The notes under the pieces: generated by a model | The model's database searches: none | Told to the model about the DNA's origin: nothing | What the model saw: the letters and a program-made list of their open reading frames with translations, nothing else | Shown here: positions 9,137 through 18,216 of the stretch, piece after piece | Layout of the letters: each line of letters opens with the position of its first letter | How positions within the stretch are numbered: the first letter of the stretch is position 1 | DNA from: Amycolatopsis nigrescens CSC17Ta-90 | GTDB taxonomy: Bacteria > Actinomycetota > Actinomycetes > Mycobacteriales > Pseudonocardiaceae | Direction: 5' to 3' | Length of the DNA stretch: 64,000 bases | Assembly: GCF_000384315.1 (NCBI RefSeq) | Contig: NZ_ARVW01000001.1 | Coordinates: forward strand, 2,365,746-2,429,745 | Position numbers and translations under genes: made by a program

Positions 9137-9442
9137 ATGGCGGACCCCGAACACCCGTACGAGTACTCGACGTCCGCCCCGGTGCCGGCCACGGCGAGTG
9201 GCAAGCGCGATGCCGACCTCGCCGTCGTGGCGCTGATCTGCTCCTGCACGGGGATCCTGTTCTGCGGCCTGTCCACCGTCATCGGCATCGTGCTCGGCCA
9301 TGTCGCCTACCGCCGGGCCGGCCGCGGCGAGGTGGACGGCCGGGGCATGGCACTGGCCGCGATCATCGTCGGCTACACGATCGTCGCACTCTGGTTGTCC
9401 CTGCTGGCCGTGGTCCTGATCCTGCTGTCCGGCCGGAACTAG
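9137..9442 (+). CDS. DUF4190 small membrane protein
   Basis: 101 residues. A polar ~25-residue N-terminus is followed by two hydrophobic segments (about 27-53, CSCTGILFCGLSTVIGIVLG, and 74-98), with an AYRRAGRGEVDGRGMALA motif between them that is typical of DUF4190 proteins. The function of the family is unknown. The stop overlaps the convergent SPFH gene stop by four bases. Confidence 0.8.
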   Translation: MADPEHPYEYSTSAPVPATASGKRDADLAVVALICSCTGILFCGLSTVIGIVLGHVAYRRAGRGEVDGRGMALAAIIVGYTIVALWLSLLAVVLILLSGRN

Positions 9443-10278
9443 CCGTCCTCGGGGGACCTCGGCACCGGCGGCTGGCTGCCGTTGCTCGCCTCCGGCTCCA
9501 CCCGATGGCTCTGCTGCCCGCCGGCGTCCTTGGTGGCGGCGTCGAGGAACCGCAGCAGCTCCACCGGGAACGGCAGCACCAGCGTGGAGTTCTTCTCCGC
9601 GGCCACCTGCACCACGGTCTCCAGCAGCCGCAGCTGCAACGCGGCCGGGGTGTCGGCCATGGCGGCCGCGGCCTGGGACAGCTTGTGGGACGCCTGCAGT
9701 TCACCGTCCGCGGAGATCACCCTGGCGCGACGCTCGCGTTCCGCCTCGGCCTGCCGCGACATGGAGCGCTTCATCGTCTCCGGCAGCGCGACGTCCTTGA
9801 TCTCCACCCGGTCGATCTGGATGCCCCAGTCCAGCGCCGGGCTGTCGATCATCAGCTCCAGGCCCTCGTTCAGCCGCTCCCGGTTGGAGAGCAGGTCGTC
9901 CAGGTCGCTCTTGCCGATGATCGAGCGCAGCGAGGTCTGCGCCACCTGGCCGACCGCGGACCGGTAGTCCTGCACGTTCACCGCGGCCAGCACCGGGTCG
10001 ATCACCTTGAAGTAGACCACCGCGTCCACCCGGACGGTGACGTTGTCCCTGGTGATGCCGTCCTGCGCGGGCACCGGCATGGTGATGATCTGCATGTTCA
10101 CCTTCTGCAGCCGGTCCACACCCGGCACCAGGAAGGCGATGCCCGCCTCGCGGACCTTCGGCCGGACCCGGCCGAAGCGGTACACCAGCCCGCGTTCGTA
10201 CTGTCTGACCACACGGACTCCACTGGCGAGCCCGACGGCTCCGACGGCGACGATCGCGGAGAAGATTTCCACCAGCAT
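9439..10278 (-). CDS. SPFH/band-7 (stomatin-like) membrane protein
   Basis: 279 residues. One N-terminal membrane helix (about 1-22) is followed by the band-7 domain (VVRQYERGLVYRFGRVRP...PGVDRLQKVN), then a charged coiled stretch RQAEAERERRARVISADGE and an alanine-rich oligomerisation region. These proteins form microdomain-scaffolding rings and often partner with NfeD proteases; no NfeD gene is adjacent. The ATG at 10278 is preferred for the GGGAG 6 bases upstream; an in-frame GTG at 10296 would add six residues. Confidence 0.9.
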   Translation of the reverse strand: MLVEIFSAIVAVGAVGLASGVRVVRQYERGLVYRFGRVRPKVREAGIAFLVPGVDRLQKVNMQIITMPVPAQDGITRDNVTVRVDAVVYFKVIDPVLAAVNVQDYRSAVGQVAQTSLRSIIGKSDLDDLLSNRERLNEGLELMIDSPALDWGIQIDRVEIKDVALPETMKRSMSRQAEAERERRARVISADGELQASHKLSQAAAAMADTPAALQLRLLETVVQVAAEKNSTLVLPFPVELLRFLDAATKDAGGQQSHRVEPEASNGSQPPVPRSPEDG

Positions 10279-10366
10279 GGCAGCTCCCGGGTACACGTCC
10301 CCCTACTCGATCGTACTCCGCACCGGCCACCGGAAAACCGTTCGACGGCACTGGGATGCTGGCCGC

Positions 10367-11275
10367 GTGAACGAGCTGAAGATCCCTGCCACCTTCGCCG
10401 AGAAAGCCGTGGAGCTGGGCGACGGCGCGCGTGACTGGCTGGCTTCGCTGCCGGGGCTGGCGTCGCACTACGCCCGCGAGTGGGGGCTGCGGTTCGAAGG
10501 CGAGCCGATGCACGGCTATGCCGGCGTGGTGCAACCCGCCCGCCGCGCGGACGGCACCCAGGTCGCGCTCAAACTGGGCTGGCAGGACGAGGACACCCGC
10601 GACGAACCGATCGCACTGTCCACATGGGCCGGTCGTGGTGCGGTGCTGATGCTGGAGCACGACCCCGCGACCGGCGTGCTGCTGCTGGAGCTGCTGGACG
10701 CGAGCCGGTCGCTGAACGACGAGCCGCTCGGCAAGGCGATCGAGGTGGCCGGGGAACTGGCCCGGCGGCTGGCCGTACCGGCACCCGCGGAGCTGTCCCG
10801 CGAACAGCGCACCGAGGCGAAAGAGCTGGTCGAGGAGCTGCCGCGGTCCTGGCACGACCTCGGTGAGCCTTTCGGACGGCGGCTGGTGGACGCGGCCGTG
10901 GAGGTGTGCCGCGACCTCGGCCCGTCCTCGGGGTCGCTGCTGGTGAACGAGGACCTGCACTTCGAGAACGTGCTCGCCGGTGCGCGCGAGCCGTGGCTGG
11001 TGATCGACCCGAACCCGCTCGCCGGCGATCTGGAGTTCGGCGTGATCCCGTTGCTGTGGAACCGTTCCACGGAGTCCACTCTGGACGAACGGATGGCAGC
11101 CGTGGTTTCCGCGATGGGCCTGGACGCCGACCGCGCCCGCACCTGGACGCTGGTCCGCGCGGTGCAGAACTGGCTGTGGATGGTCGAAGACGAGGAAGAG
11201 ATCGACAACACCGGCGATCCCGCCTACGCCACCGCTCCCGTGATCGCCGAGTGGGCCGCCTCGAGCACGCACTGA
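10367..11275 (+). CDS. APH(6)/hydroxyurea-phosphotransferase-like kinase
   Basis: 302 residues. The catalytic loop LLVNEDLHFENVLAG (Asp and Asn of the kinase fold) and the following WLVIDPNPLAGDLEFGV and PLLWNR segments match the streptomycin 6-phosphotransferase/hydroxyurea phosphotransferase family. Members phosphorylate hydroxyls on aminoglycosides or small molecules. Chromosomal copies of this kind often have no known substrate, so a resistance role should not be assumed. GTG start; GATGCT lies 6 bases upstream and there is no Shine-Dalgarno, suggesting a leaderless message. Confidence 0.85.
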   Translation: MNELKIPATFAEKAVELGDGARDWLASLPGLASHYAREWGLRFEGEPMHGYAGVVQPARRADGTQVALKLGWQDEDTRDEPIALSTWAGRGAVLMLEHDPATGVLLLELLDASRSLNDEPLGKAIEVAGELARRLAVPAPAELSREQRTEAKELVEELPRSWHDLGEPFGRRLVDAAVEVCRDLGPSSGSLLVNEDLHFENVLAGAREPWLVIDPNPLAGDLEFGVIPLLWNRSTESTLDERMAAVVSAMGLDADRARTWTLVRAVQNWLWMVEDEEEIDNTGDPAYATAPVIAEWAASSTH

Positions 11276-11347
11276 CGCGCTGACGCGCTGAACACACCGC
11301 GCCCGCTGAAGCGCGCGAACCGGCCGGGGAGCCGATAGCCTGGCGCC

Positions 11348-12646
11348 ATGGCCGCCGTGAACAGGGTTTTCGCAGCTCAGCTGGCAGGACTGCCGGTGTT
11401 CGGCCCGGATGGCGAGTCGATCGGGAAGGTCCGTGACCTGGTCGCCGGGCTGCGCCTGGACCATCAGCCGCCGCGGGTGCTCGGGCTGGTCGTGGAGCTC
11501 ACCACCCGCCGCCGCGTGTTCGTGCCGATGCTGCGGATCACCTCGATCGAACCGAACGCCGTGACGTTGGCCACCGGCTCGGTCAACATGCGCCATTTTC
11601 ACCAGCGCCCCAACGAAGTGCTCGTGCTCGGCCAGTTGCTCGACGCGCACGCGCGGCTCGGTACCGCGGAGAGCAGGGTCACCGTGGTGGACGCCGCGAT
11701 GGAGCCGACCAGGACCAGGGACTGGGTGATCGCCAAGCTGGCCGTGCGGGAGCGCAGCACCCGGCTCGGCCTCGGCCGTCGCCGTACCGCCCTGCAGGTG
11801 CTGCCGTGGTCGGAGGTGGCCGGGCTCGGCCTGACCGACCTGTCCGGTCAGCCGCAGGGTGCCGGGCAGCTGCTCGTGCTGTTCGACACCATGCGCGCGG
11901 TGGACGTCGCGGTGACCCTGCGCGACCTGCCGGCCAAACGGCGGTACGAGGTGGCCGACGCGATGGACGACGAGCGGCTCGCGGACGTGATCGAAGAGCT
12001 GCCGGAGGACGACCAGAAGGACCTGATCGCGCACCTGCCGGAGGAGCGGGCCGCGGACATCCTCGAGGCGATGAACCCGGACGACGCCGCCGACCTGCTG
12101 GGCGAGCTGGCACCGGCGGAGCAGAGCAGGCTGTTGGAGCTGATGGAGCCGGAGGAGTCCGAACCGGTCCGCCGGCTGCTGGCCTACTCCTCCGATACCG
12201 CGGGCGGGCTGATGACCCCGGAGCCGGTGGTGCTCACCCCGGACGCCACCGTGGCCGAGGCGCTGGCCAGGATCCGCAACGCGGAGCTGCCGGCCGCGCT
12301 GGCCAGCATGGTGTTCGTCTGCCGCCCGCCCACCGAGACCCCGACCGGCCGCTACGTCGGCTGCGTGCACTTCCAGCGGCTGCTGCGCGAGCCGCCCGCC
12401 GAGATGGTCGCGACCACCGTCGACTCGGATCTGCCCGCGCTGCGGCCAGGTGCGCCGCTGTCCGAGGTCACCCGTTATTTCGCCGCGTACAACCTGGCCT
12501 GCGGGCCGGTGGTGGACAGCGAGGACCACCTGCTCGGCGCGGTCACCGTGGACGACGTGCTGGACCACCTGCTGCCGGAGGACTGGCGCGAGACCGGGTT
12601 GCACGACGTGACCGGGGACATCCCCGAGGAGGTGGGCAATGCCTGA
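11348..12646 (+). CDS. Soluble MgtE-N/CBS protein with PRC-barrel head
   Basis: 432 residues. Order: a PRC-barrel-like segment (LPVFGPDGESIGKVRDLVAG, about 15-35), a second barrel-like stretch near 110-175, an MgtE N-terminal superhelix (about 190-290; LPAKRRYEVADAMDDERLAD, MNPDDAADLLGELAP), then two CBS motifs (about 295-420; TVAEALARIRNAELP, DHLLGAVTVDDVLDHLL). The MgtE membrane channel is absent, so this is not itself a transporter. It is coupled by an 8-base overlap to the DUF1003 membrane protein, an arrangement also seen in M. tuberculosis (Rv1232c-Rv1231c). TAGCCT 6 bases before the ATG suggests a leaderless start. Confidence 0.85.
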   Translation: MAAVNRVFAAQLAGLPVFGPDGESIGKVRDLVAGLRLDHQPPRVLGLVVELTTRRRVFVPMLRITSIEPNAVTLATGSVNMRHFHQRPNEVLVLGQLLDAHARLGTAESRVTVVDAAMEPTRTRDWVIAKLAVRERSTRLGLGRRRTALQVLPWSEVAGLGLTDLSGQPQGAGQLLVLFDTMRAVDVAVTLRDLPAKRRYEVADAMDDERLADVIEELPEDDQKDLIAHLPEERAADILEAMNPDDAADLLGELAPAEQSRLLELMEPEESEPVRRLLAYSSDTAGGLMTPEPVVLTPDATVAEALARIRNAELPAALASMVFVCRPPTETPTGRYVGCVHFQRLLREPPAEMVATTVDSDLPALRPGAPLSEVTRYFAAYNLACGPVVDSEDHLLGAVTVDDVLDHLLPEDWRETGLHDVTGDIPEEVGNA

Positions 12647-13160
12647 GCTGCTGTCCAGGCGCCGGCTGGACCAGCCCCGCCGGTCCAGCCGGTTCGCGAT
12701 CAACATCGACCCGGACACCTTCGGCAGGCTCACCGAGCGCATCGCCAGGTTCCTCGGCACCGGCAAATACCTGTTCTGGCAGACGCTGCTGGTGCTGGTC
12801 TGGATCGTGCTGAACCTCACGGCGGTGTCGCTGCGCTGGGACCCGTACCCGTTCATCCTGCTCAACCTGGCCTTTTCCACCCAGGCCGCGTACGCCGCGC
12901 CGCTGATCCTGCTGGCGCAGAACCGGCAGGACGACCGGGACCGCGTCTCACTGGACGAGGACCGCAACCGGGCCGCGCAGACCAAGGCCGACACCGAATA
13001 TCTCGCCCGTGAGCTGGCCGCGCTGCGGCTGGCGGTCGGCGAGGTGGCCACCCGCGACTACCTCCGCGGCGAGCTGGACAAACTGCGTGAGGACCTGAAC
13101 ACCAAGCCCCGCAAGAGCAAGGGCGGCCGCGCGGACGAAGCCCGCGGCGGTCATCCGTAA
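12639..13160 (+). CDS. DUF1003 membrane protein
   Basis: 173 residues. Two membrane helices (about 46-70, TLLVLVWIVLNLTAVSL, and 76-98) are separated by a short RWDPYPF turn and followed by the characteristic LLAQNRQDDRDR motif of DUF1003. A C-terminal coiled, charged tail ends KPRKSKGGRADEA. The start overlaps the preceding CBS protein by eight bases; the two products probably act together at the membrane. Function unknown. Confidence 0.88.
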   Translation: MPELLSRRRLDQPRRSSRFAINIDPDTFGRLTERIARFLGTGKYLFWQTLLVLVWIVLNLTAVSLRWDPYPFILLNLAFSTQAAYAAPLILLAQNRQDDRDRVSLDEDRNRAAQTKADTEYLARELAALRLAVGEVATRDYLRGELDKLREDLNTKPRKSKGGRADEARGGHP

Positions 13161-13209
13161 CATGGGGGGAGCAACATCTAGTCCCCCACCGAAGGCCGGT
13201 GCTCGAGCA

Positions 13210-14355
13210 GTGACCAGCACACAGCAGATTCCCAGTGTCGAAGATGTCCGGAACGCGCTCAAGGACGTCTACGACCCCGAGATCAAAAAGCCGATCACCG
13301 ACCTCGGCATGGTCAAGGACGTGGAGGTCGGCGCGGACGGGCTGGTCACGGTCGGCATCTACCTCACGGTGGCCGGCTGTCCGCTCAAGGCCACCATCAC
13401 CAAGGACACCACCGAGGCGGTCAAGAAGCTCGACGGTGTCAAGGACGTGCGCGTCGAGCTGGACGTGATGAGCGACGAGCAGCGCACCGAGCTGCGCAAG
13501 TCGCTGCGCGGCGACGCCAAGGACCCGGTGATCCCGTTCGCCCAGCCCGGCTCGCTGACCAGGGTGTACTGCGTGGCCTCCGGCAAGGGCGGGGTCGGCA
13601 AGTCCAGCGTCACGGTGAACCTGGCGGTGGCGATGGCCGAGCGCGGCCTGTCCGTCGGTGTGGTGGACGCGGACATCTACGGGCACTCGGTGCCGCGGAT
13701 GCTCGGCGCGGGCGAGAAGCCGACCAAGGTGGACACCATGATCATGCCGCCGCAGGCGCACGGCGTGAAGGTGATCTCGATCGGCATGTTCACCCCGGGC
13801 AACACGCCGGTGATGTGGCGTGGCCCGATGCTGCACCGCGCGCTGCAGCAGTTCCTGGCCGACGTGTTCTGGGGCGATCTGGACATCCTGCTGCTGGACC
13901 TGCCGCCGGGCACCGGCGATGTGGCGATCTCGGTCGCCCAGCTGATCCCGAACGCGGAGATCCTGGTGGTCACCACCCCGCAGCAGGCCGCCGCCGAGGT
14001 GGCCGAGCGCGCCGGCGCGATCGCGATGCAGACCAGGCAGCGGCTGGCCGGCGTGATCGAGAACATGTCCTGGCTGGAGATGCCGGACGGCTCCCGGATG
14101 GAGGTCTTCGGCTCCGGCGGCGGTCAGGCCGTGGCGGACTCGCTGACCAAGTCCACCGGCGCCACCGTGCCGCTGCTCGGCCAGGTGCCACTGGACCCGC
14201 GGCTGCGTGAACAGGGCGATGTCGGCACCCCGATCGTGCTCGCCGAGCCGGACGCCCCGGCCGCACAGGTACTGCGCGAAACCGCGTCGAAGCTGTCCAC
14301 CCGCGCCCGCGGCCTGGCCGGCATGATGCTGAACGTCACCCCCGCCGGCCGCTGA
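13210..14355 (+). CDS. mrp: Mrp/NBP35-type Fe-S cluster carrier ATPase
   Basis: 381 residues from the GTG at 13210. An N-terminal MIP18/DUF59 domain (about 8-90; YDPEIKKPITDLGMVKDVEV, AGCPLKA) precedes a deviant Walker P-loop ATPase (VASGKGGVGKSSVTVNLA). Known members load and deliver iron-sulfur clusters. The usual CxxC near the C-terminus is missing (the segment reads NMSWLEMPDGSRMEVFGSGG), as in many actinobacterial homologues. The GTG start aligns with the expected N-terminus; an ATG at 13162, two bases after the DUF1003 stop, would add 16 residues and cannot be excluded. Confidence 0.88.
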   Translation: MTSTQQIPSVEDVRNALKDVYDPEIKKPITDLGMVKDVEVGADGLVTVGIYLTVAGCPLKATITKDTTEAVKKLDGVKDVRVELDVMSDEQRTELRKSLRGDAKDPVIPFAQPGSLTRVYCVASGKGGVGKSSVTVNLAVAMAERGLSVGVVDADIYGHSVPRMLGAGEKPTKVDTMIMPPQAHGVKVISIGMFTPGNTPVMWRGPMLHRALQQFLADVFWGDLDILLLDLPPGTGDVAISVAQLIPNAEILVVTTPQQAAAEVAERAGAIAMQTRQRLAGVIENMSWLEMPDGSRMEVFGSGGGQAVADSLTKSTGATVPLLGQVPLDPRLREQGDVGTPIVLAEPDAPAAQVLRETASKLSTRARGLAGMMLNVTPAGR

Positions 14356-14464
14356 CCCTCGACACAGCCCGAAAACCCCCGAGCGCAGTCCCCCACCCAA
14401 CCCGGGGGGCCGCCCCGCTCCAGTCTATCCGGCCCCCACGCGGTTTCCGCCGCGCGCGAGCGAG

Positions 14465-14494
14465 TTGTCCACAGGACGGGCCGACTGTGCACAA
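14465..14494. other. Inverted pair of DnaA-box-like sequences between mrp and tatB
   Basis: TTGTCCACA, the high-GC actinobacterial form of the DnaA box, is at 14465-14473. TGTGCACAA (reverse complement TTGTGCACA, one mismatch) is at 14486-14494. They form an imperfect hairpin in the 206-bp convergent gap between mrp and tatB. Downstream, ACAGCGCTG is repeated in tandem at 14511-14528. No strong terminator is visible. DnaA binding is inference. Confidence 0.4.
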
Positions 14495-14561
14495 CCGCGC
14501 GACAGCGGCAACAGCGCTGACAGCGCTGACAAACGCGCGGCCGAACGGCCGAAGCTCAGGC

Positions 14562-14987
14562 TCAGGTGGCGTCCGGGTCGACCGGCGGTTTTTCGCCCGG
14601 CTTGAGGGATTCCGGCTGGCTCGGCGCCGAAGTCGCGCCGGCGCCGGGGTAGCCGTTCGGCTTGCTACCGCCGTTGCCGCCGCCGTTGCCGTTGATGTTG
14701 TTCAGGCCGAGCGGGTCCGGGTCACCGTCGAACAGGTGCTGAGTGACCACTCGCTTCGGGTCGAAGTTCCGCAGCCCGCGCAGATCCTCCAGCGGTTTGC
14801 GCAGCTCGTCGAACTCCGGGCCCATCTCCTCGCGGAGCTGCTGACGGGCCCCGGTGGCGAACTCGCGGACCTTGCGCATGCTCTTGCCGACCCAGGCGGC
14901 CGCCTCCGGCAGCCGCTCCGGGCCGAGGATGAACAGCCCGGCGACGATGAGCACGAGGATCTCGCCCCAGCCAACGCTCTCGAACAC
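14562..14987 (-). CDS. tatB: Sec-independent translocase subunit TatB
   Basis: 141 residues. The protein begins [20 protein letters not shown] after the start residue, a single N-terminal membrane helix, followed by the Gly-Pro hinge [20 protein letters not shown] and an amphipathic helix, then a Gly/Asn-rich tail. With TatA/TatC (not in the window) it receives folded twin-arginine substrates. GTG at 14987 is chosen because GGAGG lies 5-6 bases upstream and the helix then starts at residue 2; earlier in-frame codons lack a site. It follows htrA, as in M. tuberculosis. Confidence 0.9.
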   Translation of the reverse strand: MFESVGWGEILVLIVAGLFILGPERLPEAAAWVGKSMRKVREFATGARQQLREEMGPEFDELRKPLEDLRGLRNFDPKRVVTQHLFDGDPDPLGLNNINGNGGGNGGSKPNGYPGAGATSAPSQPESLKPGEKPPVDPDAT

Positions 14988-15045
14988 GCGAACCTCCGCC
15001 TCAACGGGCTTTTCCACCCAGCCGAACCCAGCGTACCGCCAGAAG

Positions 15046-16596
15046 TCAGTCCGACCCCAGCGTCACGTCCACGGTGAGCGGACGGCCCTGCCGGACCAGC
15101 TGCACCGGTACCCGATCCCCGACGTTGTGCGCACGGACCGCGACGGTCAGTTCCGGCGAGTCGCGCACCACGCGATCGCCGACCTTGGTGATCACGTCGC
15201 CCTCGGCGATCCCGGCCTGCGCGGCGGGCCCGCCACCGACCACGTTCTGCACCTTCGCGCCGGACTCGGTGTCCGCGACCACCGAAGAAGCGTTGATGCC
15301 GATCTCGGCGTGCTGGACCTTGCCGTCCTTGATGAGTTTCTGCGCGATGTTGATCGCGTAGTCGCTGGGGATCGCGAACCCGAGCCCCACACTGCCGCCC
15401 TCGCCGTTGCTGGTGCCGGTCTTGATCGAGGAGTTGATCCCGACCAGCGCGCCGCTGGAGTCCACCAGCGCGCCACCGGAGTTACCGGGGTTGATCGAGG
15501 CGTCGGTCTGGATGGCGTCATAGGTGACCAGCGCCTCGCCGGGGTCGCCGCCCGCGCTGACCGGCCGGTTGAGCGCGCTCACGATGCCCTGGGTCACCGT
15601 GTTCGCCAGGCGCTGCGGCGAACCGATCGCGAGCACGGAGTCGCCGACGGCCAGGTCCGCGGACTTCCCGATCTGCATCACGGTGGGATTGCGCACGCTC
15701 ACCTTGATCACCGCGAGGTCCGTCTTGGGATCGGACGCGACCAGCTTCGCCTCGCCCCGCGAACCGTCCACGAACACCGCGCTGATCTTCATCTTCGGGT
15801 CCTTCGCGGCGGGGTCGATCACGTGTGCGTTGGTCAGCGCGTATCCCTGCGGATCGATCATCACGCCGGAGCCGGTGACCCCCGGCTGGTCCGGCCCGGA
15901 GGTCACGTCGATCTTGATCACCGCCGGGGCGACCCGCTTGGCGATGTCGGACACCGAGCCGGGGGCCCGCTCCTTGCCGCCCTCCGCTTCGGCGATGGTG
16001 GCCTGGCCGGTGAGCGAGTCACCGGTGTCCGCCAGCCACCAGCCGACCAGCCCACCCAGCGCGCCGACCAGCAGCGCGACCACCCCGAGCAGACCCAGCG
16101 CGACCGGCTTCACCCGGCGGCCGAACAGCACCTCGGGCAGGGACAGCAGCGCGCCCTTCGGCCGCTCCTCGTCCTCGTCGTCCGCTGCGTCGGTGCGCAA
16201 CGCCGGGCTGCCGAGCACCGCGCCGGCGCCCGGGTCACGCCACGGATCGGCCGGTGCGGACCACAGCGGAGGTTCCGCGCCGTTCCCGCCGGGACCGGAC
16301 CCGTTGTCGTCACGCGGCCGCTGAAGCCGCACGCCCGGAGTGTCCTGGGGGCGGCTGAATGCCTCGGCGAGCGACTCCGGTGGGGGTGGCGCCAAGGTGA
16401 CGCCCTCGGCTTCCTTGCCGTTGCGCGCATCCGGGGCGTAGAGCCGGTCGAAGGCACCGGTCACCCCGCGCGGCCTGCCGAACGTCGCCGCCTGCGCGGG
16501 GTCCACCGCGGGTTGCGCCACCGGCCGCGGCATGAGCCTCGGCTCACGCTGCGGTGCGCCGGGACGGTCCTGGTGCGAGTTCGGCTGGCTCATCAT
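15046..16596 (-). CDS. htrA: HtrA/DegP-family membrane-anchored serine protease
   Basis: 516 residues. A ~160-residue proline-rich cytosolic region precedes one membrane helix (about 163-187). The trypsin-like domain has its triad at His258 (LTNAHVID), Asp293 (KTDLAVIKV) and Ser373 ([11 protein letters not shown]). A C-terminal PDZ domain (about 420-510; [17 protein letters not shown]) binds unfolded C-termini. It should work outside the membrane in envelope stress control, in line with its place after sigE-rseA. In M. tuberculosis the SigE regulon includes htrA. Start is one of two consecutive ATGs at 16596 and 16593. Confidence 0.93.
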   Translation of the reverse strand: MMSQPNSHQDRPGAPQREPRLMPRPVAQPAVDPAQAATFGRPRGVTGAFDRLYAPDARNGKEAEGVTLAPPPPESLAEAFSRPQDTPGVRLQRPRDDNGSGPGGNGAEPPLWSAPADPWRDPGAGAVLGSPALRTDAADDEDEERPKGALLSLPEVLFGRRVKPVALGLLGVVALLVGALGGLVGWWLADTGDSLTGQATIAEAEGGKERAPGSVSDIAKRVAPAVIKIDVTSGPDQPGVTGSGVMIDPQGYALTNAHVIDPAAKDPKMKISAVFVDGSRGEAKLVASDPKTDLAVIKVSVRNPTVMQIGKSADLAVGDSVLAIGSPQRLANTVTQGIVSALNRPVSAGGDPGEALVTYDAIQTDASINPGNSGGALVDSSGALVGINSSIKTGTSNGEGGSVGLGFAIPSDYAINIAQKLIKDGKVQHAEIGINASSVVADTESGAKVQNVVGGGPAAQAGIAEGDVITKVGDRVVRDSPELTVAVRAHNVGDRVPVQLVRQGRPLTVDVTLGSD

Positions 16597-16723
16597 TCCC
16601 CGAGCTGGATAGGTGCTTCACACGCCGTTTCGGCGAGCGCGTCTGCCGGCGTGACGATACCTCCGCAGTTTGCCGTCAGACCGGTGAAGTGCGCGTTGCC
16701 TTGTCTGCCAGGGCGAACGCGGC

Positions 16724-17407
16724 TCAGCGCTGCGCGACGAGCGGGGTGGTGCCGGTGGGCAGCGGCGTCGGCAGCGGCGTGCTCAGCGATGTAGTCGGCG
16801 TGCTCAGCGATGTGGTCGGCGGCGGGGCGACCCCGCCGAACTGCGCGCGCAGCACGTTCGGCGGCGTACCGCCGACTGGTTCGGTGTTCACCTCGTTGGT
16901 GCCACCGCCGCCGGAGGTCGCCACCAGGGCCAGCGCGCTCAGCACCAGGCCGGACACCACGACGCCGGCACCCTGTGCGGCACGGCGGCGGGCCGAGCCG
17001 AGCACGTTCGGCGAGTTGCCCAGCGGGGCAGACGAGCCGAGCGGAGCCGGTCCGCCCAGCACGCCGGAGGAACGCAGGCCGGCCACCCGGTCCGGACGCT
17101 GGATCGCGACCAGCTGACCGTCCTCGGTGATGGCCAGGTTGTCCGGGGTGGTGGACACCTCGGTGTGTTCGGGGATGGAGCGGAGGCTGTCCAGGAAACC
17201 GGCCGACATCGAAGGCGACTCGGCGCGTTTCACCGCGGCACGGGCCTGGCGCTGGGCACCGACCTCGGCGGCGCAGCTCGGGCAGCGGGCGACATGCGAC
17301 GCGGCGCGGTCCTGCGCACCGAGGGAAAGCTCACCGTCCACGTAAGCGACTACCGCGTCGGGAAGCAGATGCGACTCGGGAAGGCCCCAACCTCGCAGCT
17401 CGCTCAT
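16724..17407 (-). CDS. rseA: Zinc-finger anti-sigma factor RseA
   Basis: 227 residues. The N-terminal ZAS domain shows HVARCPSC (about 38-45), the HxxxCxxC zinc/redox site used to hold group-IV sigma factors. One membrane helix follows at about 146-165 ([20 protein letters not shown]). The extracytoplasmic tail has a repeated [15 protein letters not shown] stretch. It should sequester SigE until redox or proteolytic release. ATG overlaps the sigE stop (ATGA), giving 1:1 coupled synthesis. Confidence 0.9.
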   Translation of the reverse strand: MSELRGWGLPESHLLPDAVVAYVDGELSLGAQDRAASHVARCPSCAAEVGAQRQARAAVKRAESPSMSAGFLDSLRSIPEHTEVSTTPDNLAITEDGQLVAIQRPDRVAGLRSSGVLGGPAPLGSSAPLGNSPNVLGSARRRAAQGAGVVVSGLVLSALALVATSGGGGTNEVNTEPVGGTPPNVLRAQFGGVAPPPTTSLSTPTTSLSTPLPTPLPTGTTPLVAQR

Positions 17408-18027
17408 ACCGGAACTACCTCTTCCCGCCGGAGGGCGCGCCTGCGCTCGAGCGAGGCTCGCAGTGCCTGCCGGCCACGGTGGATCCGGCTGCGCACGGTG
17501 CCGAGCTTCACGCCCAGCGTCGCGCCGATCTCTTCGTAGGACAGGCCTTCCACGTCACACAACACGACCGCCGCGCGGAACTCCGGCGGCAGCTCGTCCA
17601 GCGCTTCCTGCAGGTCAGGGTCGAGATGGGTGTCGGAGTACACCTGCTCAGGGCTCGGGTCGTCACCGACGATCCGGTCGGTGTCCTCCGGCAGGCCCTC
17701 CATCCGCACCCGCGAACGGCGGCGGGCCATGTCCAGGAAGAGGTTGGTGGTGATCCGGTGCAGCCAGCCTTCGAAGGTGCCGGGCTTGTACGACGCGAGG
17801 GAGCGGAACACCCGGATGAAGGTCTCCTGGGTCAGGTCCTCGGCGTCGTGCGCGTTACCGGTGAGCCGGTACGCGAGCCGGTAGACGCGGTCCGCGTGTT
17901 CACGCACGACCTCGTCCCACGACGGGGGCGTCCACGCGGTCTCTTCGACCGTCACGGGCTCGACCTCGGTCGCGAGCTGCGCGTCCTTCGTCTCGGTCTT
18001 CTGCATCGGCTGGGAAGGCACCTCCAT
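17404..18027 (-). CDS. sigE: ECF sigma factor SigE
   Basis: 207 residues from the ATG at 18027. Region 2 ([20 protein letters not shown], then [12 protein letters not shown]) and region 4 ([20 protein letters not shown], then [20 protein letters not shown]) closely resemble mycobacterial SigE, which controls surface, heat and phagocytosis stress. GGGAG lies 9 bases before the chosen start; upstream ATG 18066 and GTG 18072 are in frame, and multiple starts are known for mycobacterial sigE. Coupled to rseA. Three 11-bp-spaced direct repeats lie about 100 bases upstream. Confidence 0.93.
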   Translation of the reverse strand: MEVPSQPMQKTETKDAQLATEVEPVTVEETAWTPPSWDEVVREHADRVYRLAYRLTGNAHDAEDLTQETFIRVFRSLASYKPGTFEGWLHRITTNLFLDMARRRSRVRMEGLPEDTDRIVGDDPSPEQVYSDTHLDPDLQEALDELPPEFRAAVVLCDVEGLSYEEIGATLGVKLGTVRSRIHRGRQALRASLERRRALRREEVVPV

Positions 18028-18122
18028 CAGGTTCGTCTCCCTACTACTCCACCCAACGCGGCTCATCCGCACGGTGTTCCCGGTATGTCAGACGTAGTTT
18101 CGCCGACTTCCTTATGGTTGTA

Positions 18123-18150
18123 GTGAGACAGCGCTGAGAAGAGCCTGAGA
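18123..18150. promoter_or_regulatory. Three 11-bp-spaced direct repeats upstream of sigE
   Basis: GTGAGA (18123), CTGAGA (18134) and CTGAGA (18145) recur at exactly 11-bp spacing; on the sigE strand they read TCTCAG-n5-TCTCAG-n5-TCTCAC. One helical turn between direct repeats is the hallmark of OmpR-family response-regulator sites. In M. tuberculosis sigE is controlled by MprA through CTCAG-containing direct repeats, so an MprA-like site is a reasonable inference. Confidence 0.55.
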
Positions 18151-18216
18151 GAACAAGGCGCGGACGTGCCAGGCAGCCTGCACGTATTTATCGACAACCC
18201 CCGCTAACCTGCCCCA

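Noticed and set aside
10367..11275. Streptomycin resistance gene
   Set aside because: Family membership in APH(6)/hydroxyurea kinases is clear, but there is no antibiotic cluster context and substrate cannot be inferred.
9701..13051. Very long open minus-strand frame across SPFH, kinase and CBS genes
   Set aside because: Antisense frame in high-GC DNA: repetitive His/Arg/Gln/Pro composition, no domain signals, and fully covered by well-supported genes on the correct strands.
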